Part shown: positions 8,380-16,786 of the stretch, one piece after another | Layout of the letters: each line of letters begins with the position of its first letter | Numbering within the stretch: position 1 is the first letter of the stretch | Assembly: GCA_963560245.1 (NCBI GenBank) | Contig: CAUWNS010000005.1 | Span: 50,575 to 114,574, forward strand | Direction of reading: 5' to 3' | Length of the DNA: 64,000 bases | Source: Pseudoruminococcus_B sp937901805 | GTDB taxonomy: Bacteria > Bacillota > Clostridia > Oscillospirales > Ruminococcaceae | The notes under the pieces: model-generated | The model's database searches: none | Told to the model about the DNA's origin: nothing | The model's input: only the letters and a program-made list of their open reading frames with translations | Translations under genes and position numbers: made by a program

Positions 8380-9069
8380 ATGAATCGCAATCAGACAGAA
8401 GCACATCCAAAATCGGTTACGGCCGATAACACCAGCTCCCTGAGCGCCAGGGTATTCGAGGAGTTGGAAGACGGTATATTAAGCGGGCAGATCCCATCCG
8501 GAGAAAACCTGATTGAACTCAAGCTGTCCTCGGAGATGGGGGTTTCCCGTACCCCGGTACGGGAAGCTATCCGCATGCTTGAACAAAAGGGGCTTGTCCA
8601 GATTATCCCGAATAAGGGCGCTGTTGTCCTTGGGATCAGTGAAAAGGATTTGAAAGATATCTATACTATCCGTATGTATATTGAAGGGCTGGCCTCCCGG
8701 TGGGCGGCGGAAAACATTTCCGAAGAACAGGCGCAGGAGTTGACGGAAATTGTTGATTTGCAGGAATTTTATAACGTCAAGCAGGCAAATGGAAAAATCA
8801 ATGATCTGGATTCTAGGTTTCATGAAAAAATCTATGAGATTTCCGGAAGCAGGACCTTGCAGCACACACTGGGTGATCTGCACCATATGATCCAGCGTTA
8901 CCGTAAGCTTTCATTTTCCGCAGCGGGACGGGCAGAAAAGGCCATCCAGGAACATCGGGAAATTCTGGATGCTATCTGCCGTCATGACGGGGAGCAGGCG
9001 GAGCGTCTGACGATCCAGCATATTGCAAAAGCAAGGGAAAATTTGCTGTATTTGATCAAGGAACAGTAA
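8380..9069 (+). CDS. GntR-family (FCD domain) transcriptional regulator
   Basis: 229 residues: winged helix-turn-helix (about 20-90, with MGVSRTPVREAIRMLEQKGLV) followed by an all-helical FCD ligand-binding domain (about 100-220) with DLDSRFHEKIYEISG and EHREILDAI, whose Asp/His residues usually bind a metal and a carboxylate effector. A citrate-pathway acid is a reasonable ligand (inference). It lies between the citrate synthase and aconitase genes, so it probably controls its own operon through the ATTGTATACAAT palindrome at 6860. A TATAAT lies at 8335 and a small inverted repeat GAGTA-CAAA-TACTC at 8346-8359 in front of the gene, so an internal promoter is possible. RBS CCGGAGG. Confidence 0.93.
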   Translation: MNRNQTEAHPKSVTADNTSSLSARVFEELEDGILSGQIPSGENLIELKLSSEMGVSRTPVREAIRMLEQKGLVQIIPNKGAVVLGISEKDLKDIYTIRMYIEGLASRWAAENISEEQAQELTEIVDLQEFYNVKQANGKINDLDSRFHEKIYEISGSRTLQHTLGDLHHMIQRYRKLSFSAAGRAEKAIQEHREILDAICRHDGEQAERLTIQHIAKARENLLYLIKEQ

Positions 9070-9122
9070 AGACGGCAAAAAAGACAGAAAACGCCGTATT
9101 GGGGAGAGAGGAGTATTTGACC

Positions 9123-11054
9123 ATGGGCTATACTTTAGCGCAGAAAATCATCAAAGATCATCTGATGGATGGGGACATGGCGCCGGGCGGTGAAATCGGG
9201 CTGAAAATTGACCAGACCCTCACGCAGGATGCCACCGGGACGATGGCGTATCTGGAATTTGAGGCAATGGGGATTGACCGCGTCAAGACGGAACGCTCAG
9301 TCGCCTATATTGACCACAACACCCTGCAGTCCGGTTTTGAAAATGCAGATGATCACAAATATATCCAGACCGTCGCTGCAAAACATGGAATCTATTTTTC
9401 AAGGCCGGGCAATGGAATCTGTCACCAGGTTCATCTGGAACGGTTCGGAAAACCGGGAAAGACTCTGGTTGGATCGGACAGCCATACCCCGACGGGCGGC
9501 GGGCTGGGGATGCTCGCCATGGGTGCCGGGGGACTGGATGTTGCGGTTGCCATGGGCGGAGGGGCTTATTACATCAATATGCCCCGCATCGTCAATATGG
9601 AGCTTACCGGGAAACTCTCTCCCTGGGTCAGCGCAAAAGATATCATTTTGGAAGTACTGCGCCGTCTGACGGTAAAAGGCGGAGTGGGTAAAATTATCGA
9701 ATATACCGGGGAAGGGGTGGCGTCCCTGTCCATTCCGGAGCGTGCTACCATTGCCAATATGGGTGCGGAACTCGGCGCGACCAGTTCCATTTTCCCCTCC
9801 GATGAGGTCACCCATGCATTTCTCAGGGCACAGGGAAGGGAAGGGGATTTCGTACCCCTGGCTCCGGATGCAGATGCGGTCTATGATGAGCACTATATGA
9901 TTGATTTGAGTGCTCTACGTCCCCTGGCGGCATGTCCGCATAGTCCGGACAATGTCCATCCGGTCAGTGAACTCTCCCATGTCAAGGTGGATCAGGTCTG
10001 TATCGGTTCGTGTACAAACTCCTCACTTGCCGATATGCTCAAAGTGGCGGCGATTTTGAAGGGGAAGACAATCCATCCGGATGTCAGCGTCTCTATTTCC
10101 CCTGGTTCCAAGCAGGTATTCCGGATGCTCGCGGACTGCGGCGCCTTGTCTGATCTGATTGCGGCCGGCGCAAGGGTGCTGGAGTGCACCTGCGGGCCCT
10201 GTATCGGGATGGGCTTCTCCCCCTCTTCCAAGGGGGTAAGTGTACGGACGTTTAACCGCAACTTTGAAGGACGCAGCGGCACGGCGGATGCACAGGTTTA
10301 TCTGACTGGCCCGGAAACGGCTGCGGCCTGTGCGCTGACCGGCTATCTCACCGATCCCTCCACGCTGGGGCAGGCGCCGGAGATTTCCCTGCCGGAAAAA
10401 TTTTTGATTGACGACCGGATGGTGCTCCCACCCTGTACTGTAGAGGAAGCGCCGGCGGCACAGGTGGTGCGCGGCCCGAATATCAAGCCGGTTCCGATGG
10501 GGGAACCGCTCTCCCAGTCATTGTGCGCGGACGTTTTGCTCAAAGTCGGAGACAATATCACAACGGATCACATCATGCCCGCCGGGGCAAAGGTATTGCC
10601 TTATCGATCCAACATCCCGCATCTGTCCCAGTTCTGTTTTTACCAGGTGGATCCGGAGTTTTCCTCCCGTGCAAAGCGAGCCGGTCAGGGAATGATTGTT
10701 GCGGGCGCAAACTACGGACAGGGTTCTTCCAGGGAGCATGCGGCTCTGGTCCCGCTTTATCTGGGAATCCGTGCAATCCTTGCGGTGAGTTTTGCGAGAA
10801 TCCATAAGGCCAACCTGATTAACGCCGGGATTTTACCGCTCACCTTTGCCAATGCAGAGGACTATAGCCGGATTGCAGAAGGGGACACCCTTTCCATTGA
10901 CGGACTTTCGGATATCACAGCAGGAAAATCGGAGTTCCTTTTGGAAAACCGGACAACGGGGATTCAAATTCCGCTTGTACTGGATTGCTCGGAACGCCAG
11001 CGCCGGATTTTACAGGCCGGTGGACTGCTTAGTTTTACAAAAAATCAGAAATAG
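9123..11054 (+). CDS. aconitate hydratase
   Basis: Isomerises citrate to isocitrate with a 4Fe-4S cluster. The one-chain protein of about 643 residues has the three N-terminal domains followed by the swivel domain. Cluster cysteines are seen in CIGSCTNS and CTCGPCIGMG; the swivel domain carries GANYGQGSSREHAAL. The size matches the short aconitase (mitochondrial-like/AcnX-independent) class of anaerobes rather than the 850-900 residue AcnA/AcnB. ATG 9123 (MGYTLAQKI) with GAGAGGAG upstream was chosen over a TTG at 9099. The gene lies between the GntR and isocitrate dehydrogenase genes with short gaps, so co-transcription is very likely. Confidence 0.93.
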   Translation: MGYTLAQKIIKDHLMDGDMAPGGEIGLKIDQTLTQDATGTMAYLEFEAMGIDRVKTERSVAYIDHNTLQSGFENADDHKYIQTVAAKHGIYFSRPGNGICHQVHLERFGKPGKTLVGSDSHTPTGGGLGMLAMGAGGLDVAVAMGGGAYYINMPRIVNMELTGKLSPWVSAKDIILEVLRRLTVKGGVGKIIEYTGEGVASLSIPERATIANMGAELGATSSIFPSDEVTHAFLRAQGREGDFVPLAPDADAVYDEHYMIDLSALRPLAACPHSPDNVHPVSELSHVKVDQVCIGSCTNSSLADMLKVAAILKGKTIHPDVSVSISPGSKQVFRMLADCGALSDLIAAGARVLECTCGPCIGMGFSPSSKGVSVRTFNRNFEGRSGTADAQVYLTGPETAAACALTGYLTDPSTLGQAPEISLPEKFLIDDRMVLPPCTVEEAPAAQVVRGPNIKPVPMGEPLSQSLCADVLLKVGDNITTDHIMPAGAKVLPYRSNIPHLSQFCFYQVDPEFSSRAKRAGQGMIVAGANYGQGSSREHAALVPLYLGIRAILAVSFARIHKANLINAGILPLTFANAEDYSRIAEGDTLSIDGLSDITAGKSEFLLENRTTGIQIPLVLDCSERQRRILQAGGLLSFTKNQK

Positions 11055-11078
11055 AGAAAATCACAGGGGGATACGACG

Positions 11079-12242
11079 ATGGAGGATAAAATCACACTTG
11101 CCTGCAAACAATTTGCCAAAGTGCTGGAAAGCCAGCTGCGCCGTGTTGAGGCGATGAAGGCACAGGAAGGATTTCTTGATTACGGGAAGCTTAGCCCGAT
11201 TATCATCGGGATCTGCGGCGGGGATGGAATCGGCCCGGTCATTACCGGACAGGCGCACCGTATGCTCGAATTCCTGCTCGCCGATGAAGTAAAGGCCGGA
11301 AAAATTCAGTTCAAGGTCATTGACGGATTGACCATTGAAAACCGGATTGCCGTGGGAAAGGCAATCCCGGATGATGTACTGGCGGAACTCAAAAGCTGTC
11401 ATGTCATTCTCAAAGGGCCGACGACAACCCCGCAGAAAGGGGACGGCAGGCCGAATATCGAGAGCGCCAACGTCGCCATGCGCAAAGAACTGGATTTGTT
11501 TGCCAATATACGCCCGGTCAAAGTGCCGTCGAAAGGAATCAACTGGACAATTTTCCGCGAGAATACCGAGGGCGGATACGCCGTCGGCAGCGAGGGGATC
11601 AACGTGACGGACGACCTGGCTGTGGATTTTACCGTAACAACCCGTCAGGGAACCGAACGGATTGCGCGGCTGGCCTATGATTTTGCCCGCAAAAATGGGT
11701 TTACCCGCGTCTCCCTGGTTACAAAGGCCAACGTCATCAAAACGACGGACGGCAACTTTCTGGAAATCTGTCATGAAGTGGCGAAAGATTATCCGGAAAT
11801 CACCACGGATGAATGGTATGCAGATATCATGACCGCGAAACTTATTGATGAAAAGCGCCGCCGGGATTTCCAGGTGCTTCTTCTGCCAAACCTGTACGGG
11901 GATATTATCTCGGACGAGGCCGCAGAGTTTCAGGGCGGCGTGGGTACGGCGGGCGCCGCTAATACTGGAAAACGGTATGCCATGTTTGAAGCGATCCATG
12001 GTTCCGCACCCCGCATGGTTACGGAGGGCCGCGGCGCCTATGCAGATCCCTGCTCCATGCTGCGTGCGGCGGCGATGCTCCTCTCCCATATCGGCTATCA
12101 GGAGAAATCGGATAAATTGACCCGTGCTCTGGATATCTGTTCGTTTGAAGAAAGGCGCCTGACCATCACCGGACGGGATACTGGAGCCACCTGTGAAGAA
12201 TTTTCAGATTATGTTATGGAGACAATTCAGGCTTTGGATTAA
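11079..12242 (+). CDS. isocitrate dehydrogenase (isocitrate/isopropylmalate dehydrogenase family)
   Basis: Oxidatively decarboxylates isocitrate to 2-oxoglutarate, feeding glutamate synthesis. 387 residues; family marks are GGDGIGPVITGQ near residue 48, the substrate loop FRENTEGGYAVG, KANVIKTTDG and the metal-binding stretch LPNLYGDIISDEAAEF, then HGSAPR. An N-terminal extension of about 35 residues precedes the usual start of the fold. NAD versus NADP preference cannot be decided by eye. ATG 11079 with GGGGG upstream, 24 bp after aconitase. Isopropylmalate dehydrogenase is unlikely because the partner is a full aconitase. Confidence 0.9.
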   Translation: MEDKITLACKQFAKVLESQLRRVEAMKAQEGFLDYGKLSPIIIGICGGDGIGPVITGQAHRMLEFLLADEVKAGKIQFKVIDGLTIENRIAVGKAIPDDVLAELKSCHVILKGPTTTPQKGDGRPNIESANVAMRKELDLFANIRPVKVPSKGINWTIFRENTEGGYAVGSEGINVTDDLAVDFTVTTRQGTERIARLAYDFARKNGFTRVSLVTKANVIKTTDGNFLEICHEVAKDYPEITTDEWYADIMTAKLIDEKRRRDFQVLLLPNLYGDIISDEAAEFQGGVGTAGAANTGKRYAMFEAIHGSAPRMVTEGRGAYADPCSMLRAAAMLLSHIGYQEKSDKLTRALDICSFEERRLTITGRDTGATCEEFSDYVMETIQALD

Positions 12243-12252
12243 ATCATACGCA

Positions 12253-12286
12253 TTTCCCCGGAGAGTGCTCTTCGGGGAAATTTTTT
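12253..12286 (+). terminator. terminator of the citrate operon
   Basis: Arms 12253-12265 and 12268-12280 pair with one G-U, followed by six T. Confidence 0.88.
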
Positions 12287-12341
12287 GTCCGCTTTGGGAA
12301 AATCCGTGTATAAAAAGTCTGTTAAAATCATGGAGAAAGGG

Positions 12342-12397
12342 TTGTGATTTGTTCCGGCGTCCCGTATAATCAGATTGTATGACTGACCAGTCAGTCA
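12342..12397 (+). promoter_or_regulatory. promoter and TetR operator for the RND efflux genes
   Basis: TTGTGA (12342-12347), 17-bp spacer, TATAAT (12365-12370). Just downstream, 12380-12397 is a perfect 18-bp inverted repeat (TGACTGAC-CA-GTCAGTCA), of the GACY-RGTC type bound by many TetR repressors. The TetR gene at the end of this operon is the likely binder, giving negative feedback. Confidence 0.85.
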
Positions 12398-12427
12398 ATT
12401 AAAGAGAGATCATTGGAGGATGACTGC

Positions 12428-15400
12428 ATGTTTTCGAAATTCAGTGTAAAACGGCCGCTCACCATTGTGGTAGCGGCAATTTTGGTGCTGATCCTGGGCT
12501 GTGTCTCGTTTACTGGGATGAAAACGGATCTGCTGCCGAAAATGGATTTGCCCTATGTCATTGTAGCAACGACTTACCCGGGTGCAAGCCCGGAAAAGGT
12601 GGAACTGACCGTAACAAAACCACTGGAACAGGCACTTGCCACGACCAGCGGTGTTGAAGAAGTCACCAGTGTTTCCAGTGAAAATTACAGTATGGTCATC
12701 CTGCAGTTTACCCAGGATACGAATATGGACAGCGCCATGATTGAAATGAGCGGGAATATCGATCTTGTCAAGGGGCAGCTGGACAGTTCTGTCGGCACCC
12801 CGATGCTGATGAAGATGAATCCGGATATGCTTCCCATCATGGTGGCAAGCGTGGATATGGATGGGAAAGATATCCGGGAAATTTCCCGTTTCACAACCGA
12901 TACGGTGATCCCCGCTTTGGAGCGCGTGGACGGCGTCGCCTCTATCGGCACCATGGGCCTGGTAGAGGAGAGCCTGCGGATCACCCTGGATCAGGAGAAA
13001 ATTGACGAGCTCAACGATAAAGTGCTCGCTTCAGTAGATTCCGGGCTTGCCGATGCCAAATCCCAGCTGGACGCCGGAGAGGCTCAGCTTGCCGCGGCAA
13101 AACAGCAGCTGGAACAGACCAAGGAGGAGAAAACCACGCAGCTGCTGGATGCCCAGCAGAAATTAGCCGATGGAAAACAACAGCTCCAAGATGCTCTGGA
13201 TGCGATTCCTTCTGCTTTGACAAAAGCCCAGGAGGAACGCCAGAAACTGGTAGAACAGAAAACCCAACTGGAAGAAGCGATTAAGCAGATAACGGACGCG
13301 GGGATTCCAGTACCGGAAGAACAGCAGAAAGCGTTAGAACAACTCGTTGCCGGGATTACCGTCTGCGATGAGGGCATTGCCAAGGCCCAAAGCCAGCAGA
13401 CGGCTCTCCAGCAGCAGCTTTCTCAGCTGGAAGAGCAGGAAAAACAGCTGGAAGCTGGAAAAATGACCCTGACTGAGGAGATGACCAAGGCGTCAGTACA
13501 GCTCTCAGACACGGAACAGCAGCTCAAAGAGAGCAGGGAAAAATTTGAAGTGTCTCGTGACGCCGCTTATGAGCAGGCGGGGCTCGGAGAGCTGATTACC
13601 AAAGAAAATATCAGTTCCATTTTAACAGCGGAAAATTTCTCTATGCCCGCTGGTTATCTCACAGAGGGTAATGATCAGTATCTGGTCAAGGTGGGCGACA
13701 GTTTTTCCTCTATCGAGGAGCTGGAAAATCTGGAACTGTTTACCGTGGATGCCGGCGGGCTTGGGAGTGTCAAACTCAGCGATGTCGCAGAAGTCGCCTT
13801 TACGGACAATGCAGAAGAGATGTATGCCAAAATCAACGGCAACGATGGGATTCTGCTGACTTTACAAAAACAGAGCACTGTCTCCACTTCGGAGGTCTCC
13901 AAAGACCTCAACGCCCAGATTGAAACGCTGATGGCGGAGCAGCAGGGGCTGCATATCACGGCACTGCAAGATCAGGGAATCTATATTGATATTGTCATTG
14001 ATTCCGTCTTACAAAATCTTCTGATGGGCGGTTTGCTGGCAGTAATTATCCTGTTTTTCTTCCTGCGCAATATCCGCTCTACCCTGATTATTGCCGTCAG
14101 TATTCCAATGAGTTTGATGTTTGCCGTCACACTCATGTATTTTTCAGGAGTTACCATGAACGTAATCTCCCTTGCCGGTCTTGCCCTTGGCGTCGGAATG
14201 CTGGTGGATAACAGTATTGTGGTTATTGAAAACATCTATCGTCTGCGCGCTCAGGGGATGAGTGCTGCAAAAGCGGCAGTCCATGGGGCGGCCCAGGTGG
14301 CAGGAGCCATTACCGCTTCCACATTGACAACTATCTGCGTCTTTTTGCCGATTGTCTTCACAGAAGGGATTTCCCGGCAGCTCTTTACCGATATGGGTCT
14401 GACGATTGCCTATTCCCTGATTGCCAGCCTGCTGGTGGCTCTGACCCTGGTTCCCACCATGTCCTCCAAAATGATGAAAAAAGAGGATAAAACCACTCAC
14501 AAGTGGTTTGAACGCTTTACCGGCTGGTATGGTTCCCTGCTGGAAAAAGCCCTGCGCCATAAGGCGTGGATACTCGGTGGATCGGTTTTGCTGCTTGTGC
14601 TGAGCGTAGTTGCCGCAGGCAGTATGGGCACCGCCTTTATGCCGGAGATGGACAGCACGCAGATCTCTGTTTCTATGGAGATGCCAAAGGGCAGTACGGT
14701 GGATGAAACCCGTGCGATGGCCGATACCCTGCTCGAGCGTATGGGACAAGTGGAAGGCGTGGAAACCGTCGGCGCCATGCAGGGCGGTTCCGGCGGCGGC
14801 TCCATGCTTGCGGGCGGTTCCGATACATCGGTGACGTTTTATGTGATGCTCGCAGAAAAGCGGAACCATACCAGTACAGAAATTGCCGATGAGATCCTGG
14901 CCAATACCGATGATTTAAATTGCACAGTCAGCGCACAGGCCTCTTCTATGGATGCGATGAGCGCGCTTGGCAGCGGGATTGAAATCCGTATCCGCGGCGG
15001 TGAATTGGATACCCTGTCCGCTGTTTCAAAAGATGTTTCCGAAATAGTAAGTGGTACAGAGGGCACCATGGAAGTGGAGACTCCATCCCTGGAATCGGAT
15101 ACCATGGAGACCAAAATTACGGTGGATAAGAATAAAGCGATGAAGTATCAGCTCACCGTAGCGCAGGTATATCAGGAAGTTGCAGCGGCCTTGGAGACGG
15201 AAAGTACGGCGACAACTCTAAGTTTGGATTCGGTGGATTACCCGATGATTGTCGCACAGGGAAAAAACAGCGGCCTGACGCGGGAGACTCTGAAGGATTA
15301 TCGTTTTACTGTTGAACAGAATGGGAAGGAAATCGAAGTGCCGCTTTCCGAAATTGCGGAAATTACTGAGCAGCAAAGCCTTTCCTCCATTAACCATGAC

Positions 15401-16099
15401 AATCAGGTGAGGCAGATGACAGTGTCCGCACAGGTGGACAGCAGCCACAATATTGGGCTGGTCAGCCGGGAAATTGAGCAGAAACTGGCGGATTATGAGA
15501 TGCCGGCCGGATATACCTATGAATTTGGCGGGGAAACCCAGAATATCAACGATACCATGGTGGAACTGTTGAAAATGATCGCCCTAGCCATTGCCTTTAT
15601 CTACCTGATTATGGTGGCGCAGTTCCAGTCTTTCCGTTCCCCGTTTATTGTCATGTTCACCATCCCCCTGGCCTTTACCGGCGGCTTGCTTGCGCTGTTT
15701 GCAGCCAGAATGGAAATCAGTGTTATCTCCATGCTGGGATTCCTGATTCTCTCCGGTATTGTTGTCAACAATGGAATTGTGTTTGTGGATTATGTCAATC
15801 AGCTGCGCTTTGGAGGAATGGAAAAACGGCAGGCATTGGTTGTAACCGGAAAAACAAGGCTGCGTCCGATTCTAATGACGGCGTTGACCACGATTCTGGG
15901 GTTATCCACCCTTGCAATGGGGGTTGGCATGGGATCGGATATGCTGCAGCCCATGGCGGTGGTAACGATCGGCGGTCTTGCCTATGCGACAGTGCTTACT
16001 CTGTTTGTTGTTCCGGCAATGTATGATATTTTCAACCGCAAGCCGATGAAGCAGATTGATCTTGGGGAGGAAGAGCCGGATGCAGAAATACACGGATAA
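12428..16099 (+). CDS. RND-family efflux permease with extracellular coiled-coil insert
   Basis: Proton-driven efflux permease of the AcrB/SwrC (HAE) superfamily, 1223 residues. It has an N-terminal helix (about 13-35), a large outer loop, a bundle of membrane helices (about 520-690), a second outer loop and a final helix bundle (about 1045-1200) with the internal duplication typical of RND proteins; GVGMLVDNSIVVIENIYR carries the proton-relay Asp. Unusually, a Gln/Leu/Ala/Glu-rich coiled coil of about 180 residues (195-375) is inserted in the first outer loop, making it longer than the usual 1000-1050. No membrane-fusion adaptor gene is nearby. ATG 12428 with GGAGGA was chosen over an earlier in-frame TTG. 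Overlaps tetR by 20 bp. Substrate unknown. Confidence 0.92.
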   Translation: MFSKFSVKRPLTIVVAAILVLILGCVSFTGMKTDLLPKMDLPYVIVATTYPGASPEKVELTVTKPLEQALATTSGVEEVTSVSSENYSMVILQFTQDTNMDSAMIEMSGNIDLVKGQLDSSVGTPMLMKMNPDMLPIMVASVDMDGKDIREISRFTTDTVIPALERVDGVASIGTMGLVEESLRITLDQEKIDELNDKVLASVDSGLADAKSQLDAGEAQLAAAKQQLEQTKEEKTTQLLDAQQKLADGKQQLQDALDAIPSALTKAQEERQKLVEQKTQLEEAIKQITDAGIPVPEEQQKALEQLVAGITVCDEGIAKAQSQQTALQQQLSQLEEQEKQLEAGKMTLTEEMTKASVQLSDTEQQLKESREKFEVSRDAAYEQAGLGELITKENISSILTAENFSMPAGYLTEGNDQYLVKVGDSFSSIEELENLELFTVDAGGLGSVKLSDVAEVAFTDNAEEMYAKINGNDGILLTLQKQSTVSTSEVSKDLNAQIETLMAEQQGLHITALQDQGIYIDIVIDSVLQNLLMGGLLAVIILFFFLRNIRSTLIIAVSIPMSLMFAVTLMYFSGVTMNVISLAGLALGVGMLVDNSIVVIENIYRLRAQGMSAAKAAVHGAAQVAGAITASTLTTICVFLPIVFTEGISRQLFTDMGLTIAYSLIASLLVALTLVPTMSSKMMKKEDKTTHKWFERFTGWYGSLLEKALRHKAWILGGSVLLLVLSVVAAGSMGTAFMPEMDSTQISVSMEMPKGSTVDETRAMADTLLERMGQVEGVETVGAMQGGSGGGSMLAGGSDTSVTFYVMLAEKRNHTSTEIADEILANTDDLNCTVSAQASSMDAMSALGSGIEIRIRGGELDTLSAVSKDVSEIVSGTEGTMEVETPSLESDTMETKITVDKNKAMKYQLTVAQVYQEVAAALETESTATTLSLDSVDYPMIVAQGKNSGLTRETLKDYRFTVEQNGKEIEVPLSEIAEITEQQSLSSINHDNQVRQMTVSAQVDSSHNIGLVSREIEQKLADYEMPAGYTYEFGGETQNINDTMVELLKMIALAIAFIYLIMVAQFQSFRSPFIVMFTIPLAFTGGLLALFAARMEISVISMLGFLILSGIVVNNGIVFVDYVNQLRFGGMEKRQALVVTGKTRLRPILMTALTTILGLSTLAMGVGMGSDMLQPMAVVTIGGLAYATVLTLFVVPAMYDIFNRKPMKQIDLGEEEPDAEIHG

Positions 16100-16667
16100 A
16101 CAGCTGGCGGTATTCCGGGCAGTGGTTGCCCTCATGGATGAAGGGTACGATATGCGCAAAATCAAGGCGTCGGATATTGCGCAGAAAGCCGGGATTGGAA
16201 AGGGAACGCTGTACAATTATTTTCAAAACAAAGAGGAAATCCTCGCACAATCGACGCTCTATCTGATTGACAGTACGCTCCATACTATGATTGAGCAGGT
16301 TCATGAACAACAGAGCTTTGAGGAAAAATTTTCTGTTTTGCTCCGGTTACTTTCTCACGCGGCAAGCCGGAAAAAGGCGGCTTTGTCCATGCTGGTACAG
16401 GGACTTGGCCGGGAAGAACTGGTGAAAAATTTTAAGCAGGCGGAAGAGTTGCTTTGTAATTGTCAACTGGAAATGCGGCGGGAAATCCTCCTGTTTGCTC
16501 AGGCGGGTATAGAAGAAGGCGTTTTTTTGCCGCATGATGAGGAGTATACGCTCTATGTTTTCATCAGCGCCTTTTCGGGATATCTCTCTGCAAGAGAATG
16601 CTGTCAAAATGAGCAGGCGGAACAGTATTGCCGCTGCCTACTGCTCAGCGCGATGAACGCAAAATGA
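16080..16667 (+). CDS. TetR-family transcriptional regulator
   Basis: 195 residues with an N-terminal helix-turn-helix (about 10-58; IKASDIAQKAGIGKGTLYNYF is the recognition region) and a divergent helical ligand-binding domain containing several cysteines. The ATG at 16080 lies inside the 3' end of the RND gene, with GGGGAGGAAGAG in front, indicating translational coupling. It most likely represses the RND operon through the palindrome at 12380-12397 and is released by an export substrate. It ends 4 bp before a strong terminator. Confidence 0.93.
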   Translation: MQKYTDKQLAVFRAVVALMDEGYDMRKIKASDIAQKAGIGKGTLYNYFQNKEEILAQSTLYLIDSTLHTMIEQVHEQQSFEEKFSVLLRLLSHAASRKKAALSMLVQGLGREELVKNFKQAEELLCNCQLEMRREILLFAQAGIEEGVFLPHDEEYTLYVFISAFSGYLSARECCQNEQAEQYCRCLLLSAMNAK

Positions 16668-16716
16668 AAAAAGAACGGCTCCTCTGAAATAATTTCCAGA
16701 GGAGCCGTTCTTTTTT
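16667..16716 (+). terminator. strong intrinsic terminator after tetR
   Basis: 16-bp perfect arms 16671-16686 and 16697-16712, extended by A/T pairing, with a T-run. Confidence 0.92.
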
Positions 16717-16718
16717 CA

Positions 16719-16748
16719 TTGACGAACAGATGACGGATATGCTATTTT
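16719..16748 (+). promoter_or_regulatory. likely promoter of MATE gene
   Basis: TTGACG (16719-16724), 18-bp spacer, TATTTT (16743-16748), 38 bp before the GTG start. Confidence 0.55.
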
Positions 16749-16786
16749 AAAACAGTATGTTAAGAAAGTGAAAAGGGGGCGGGATC

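Noticed and set aside
9099..9122. TTG start for aconitase 24 bp upstream
   Set aside because: The ATG at 9123 has better ribosome-site spacing and begins like other aconitases (MGYTLAQKI).
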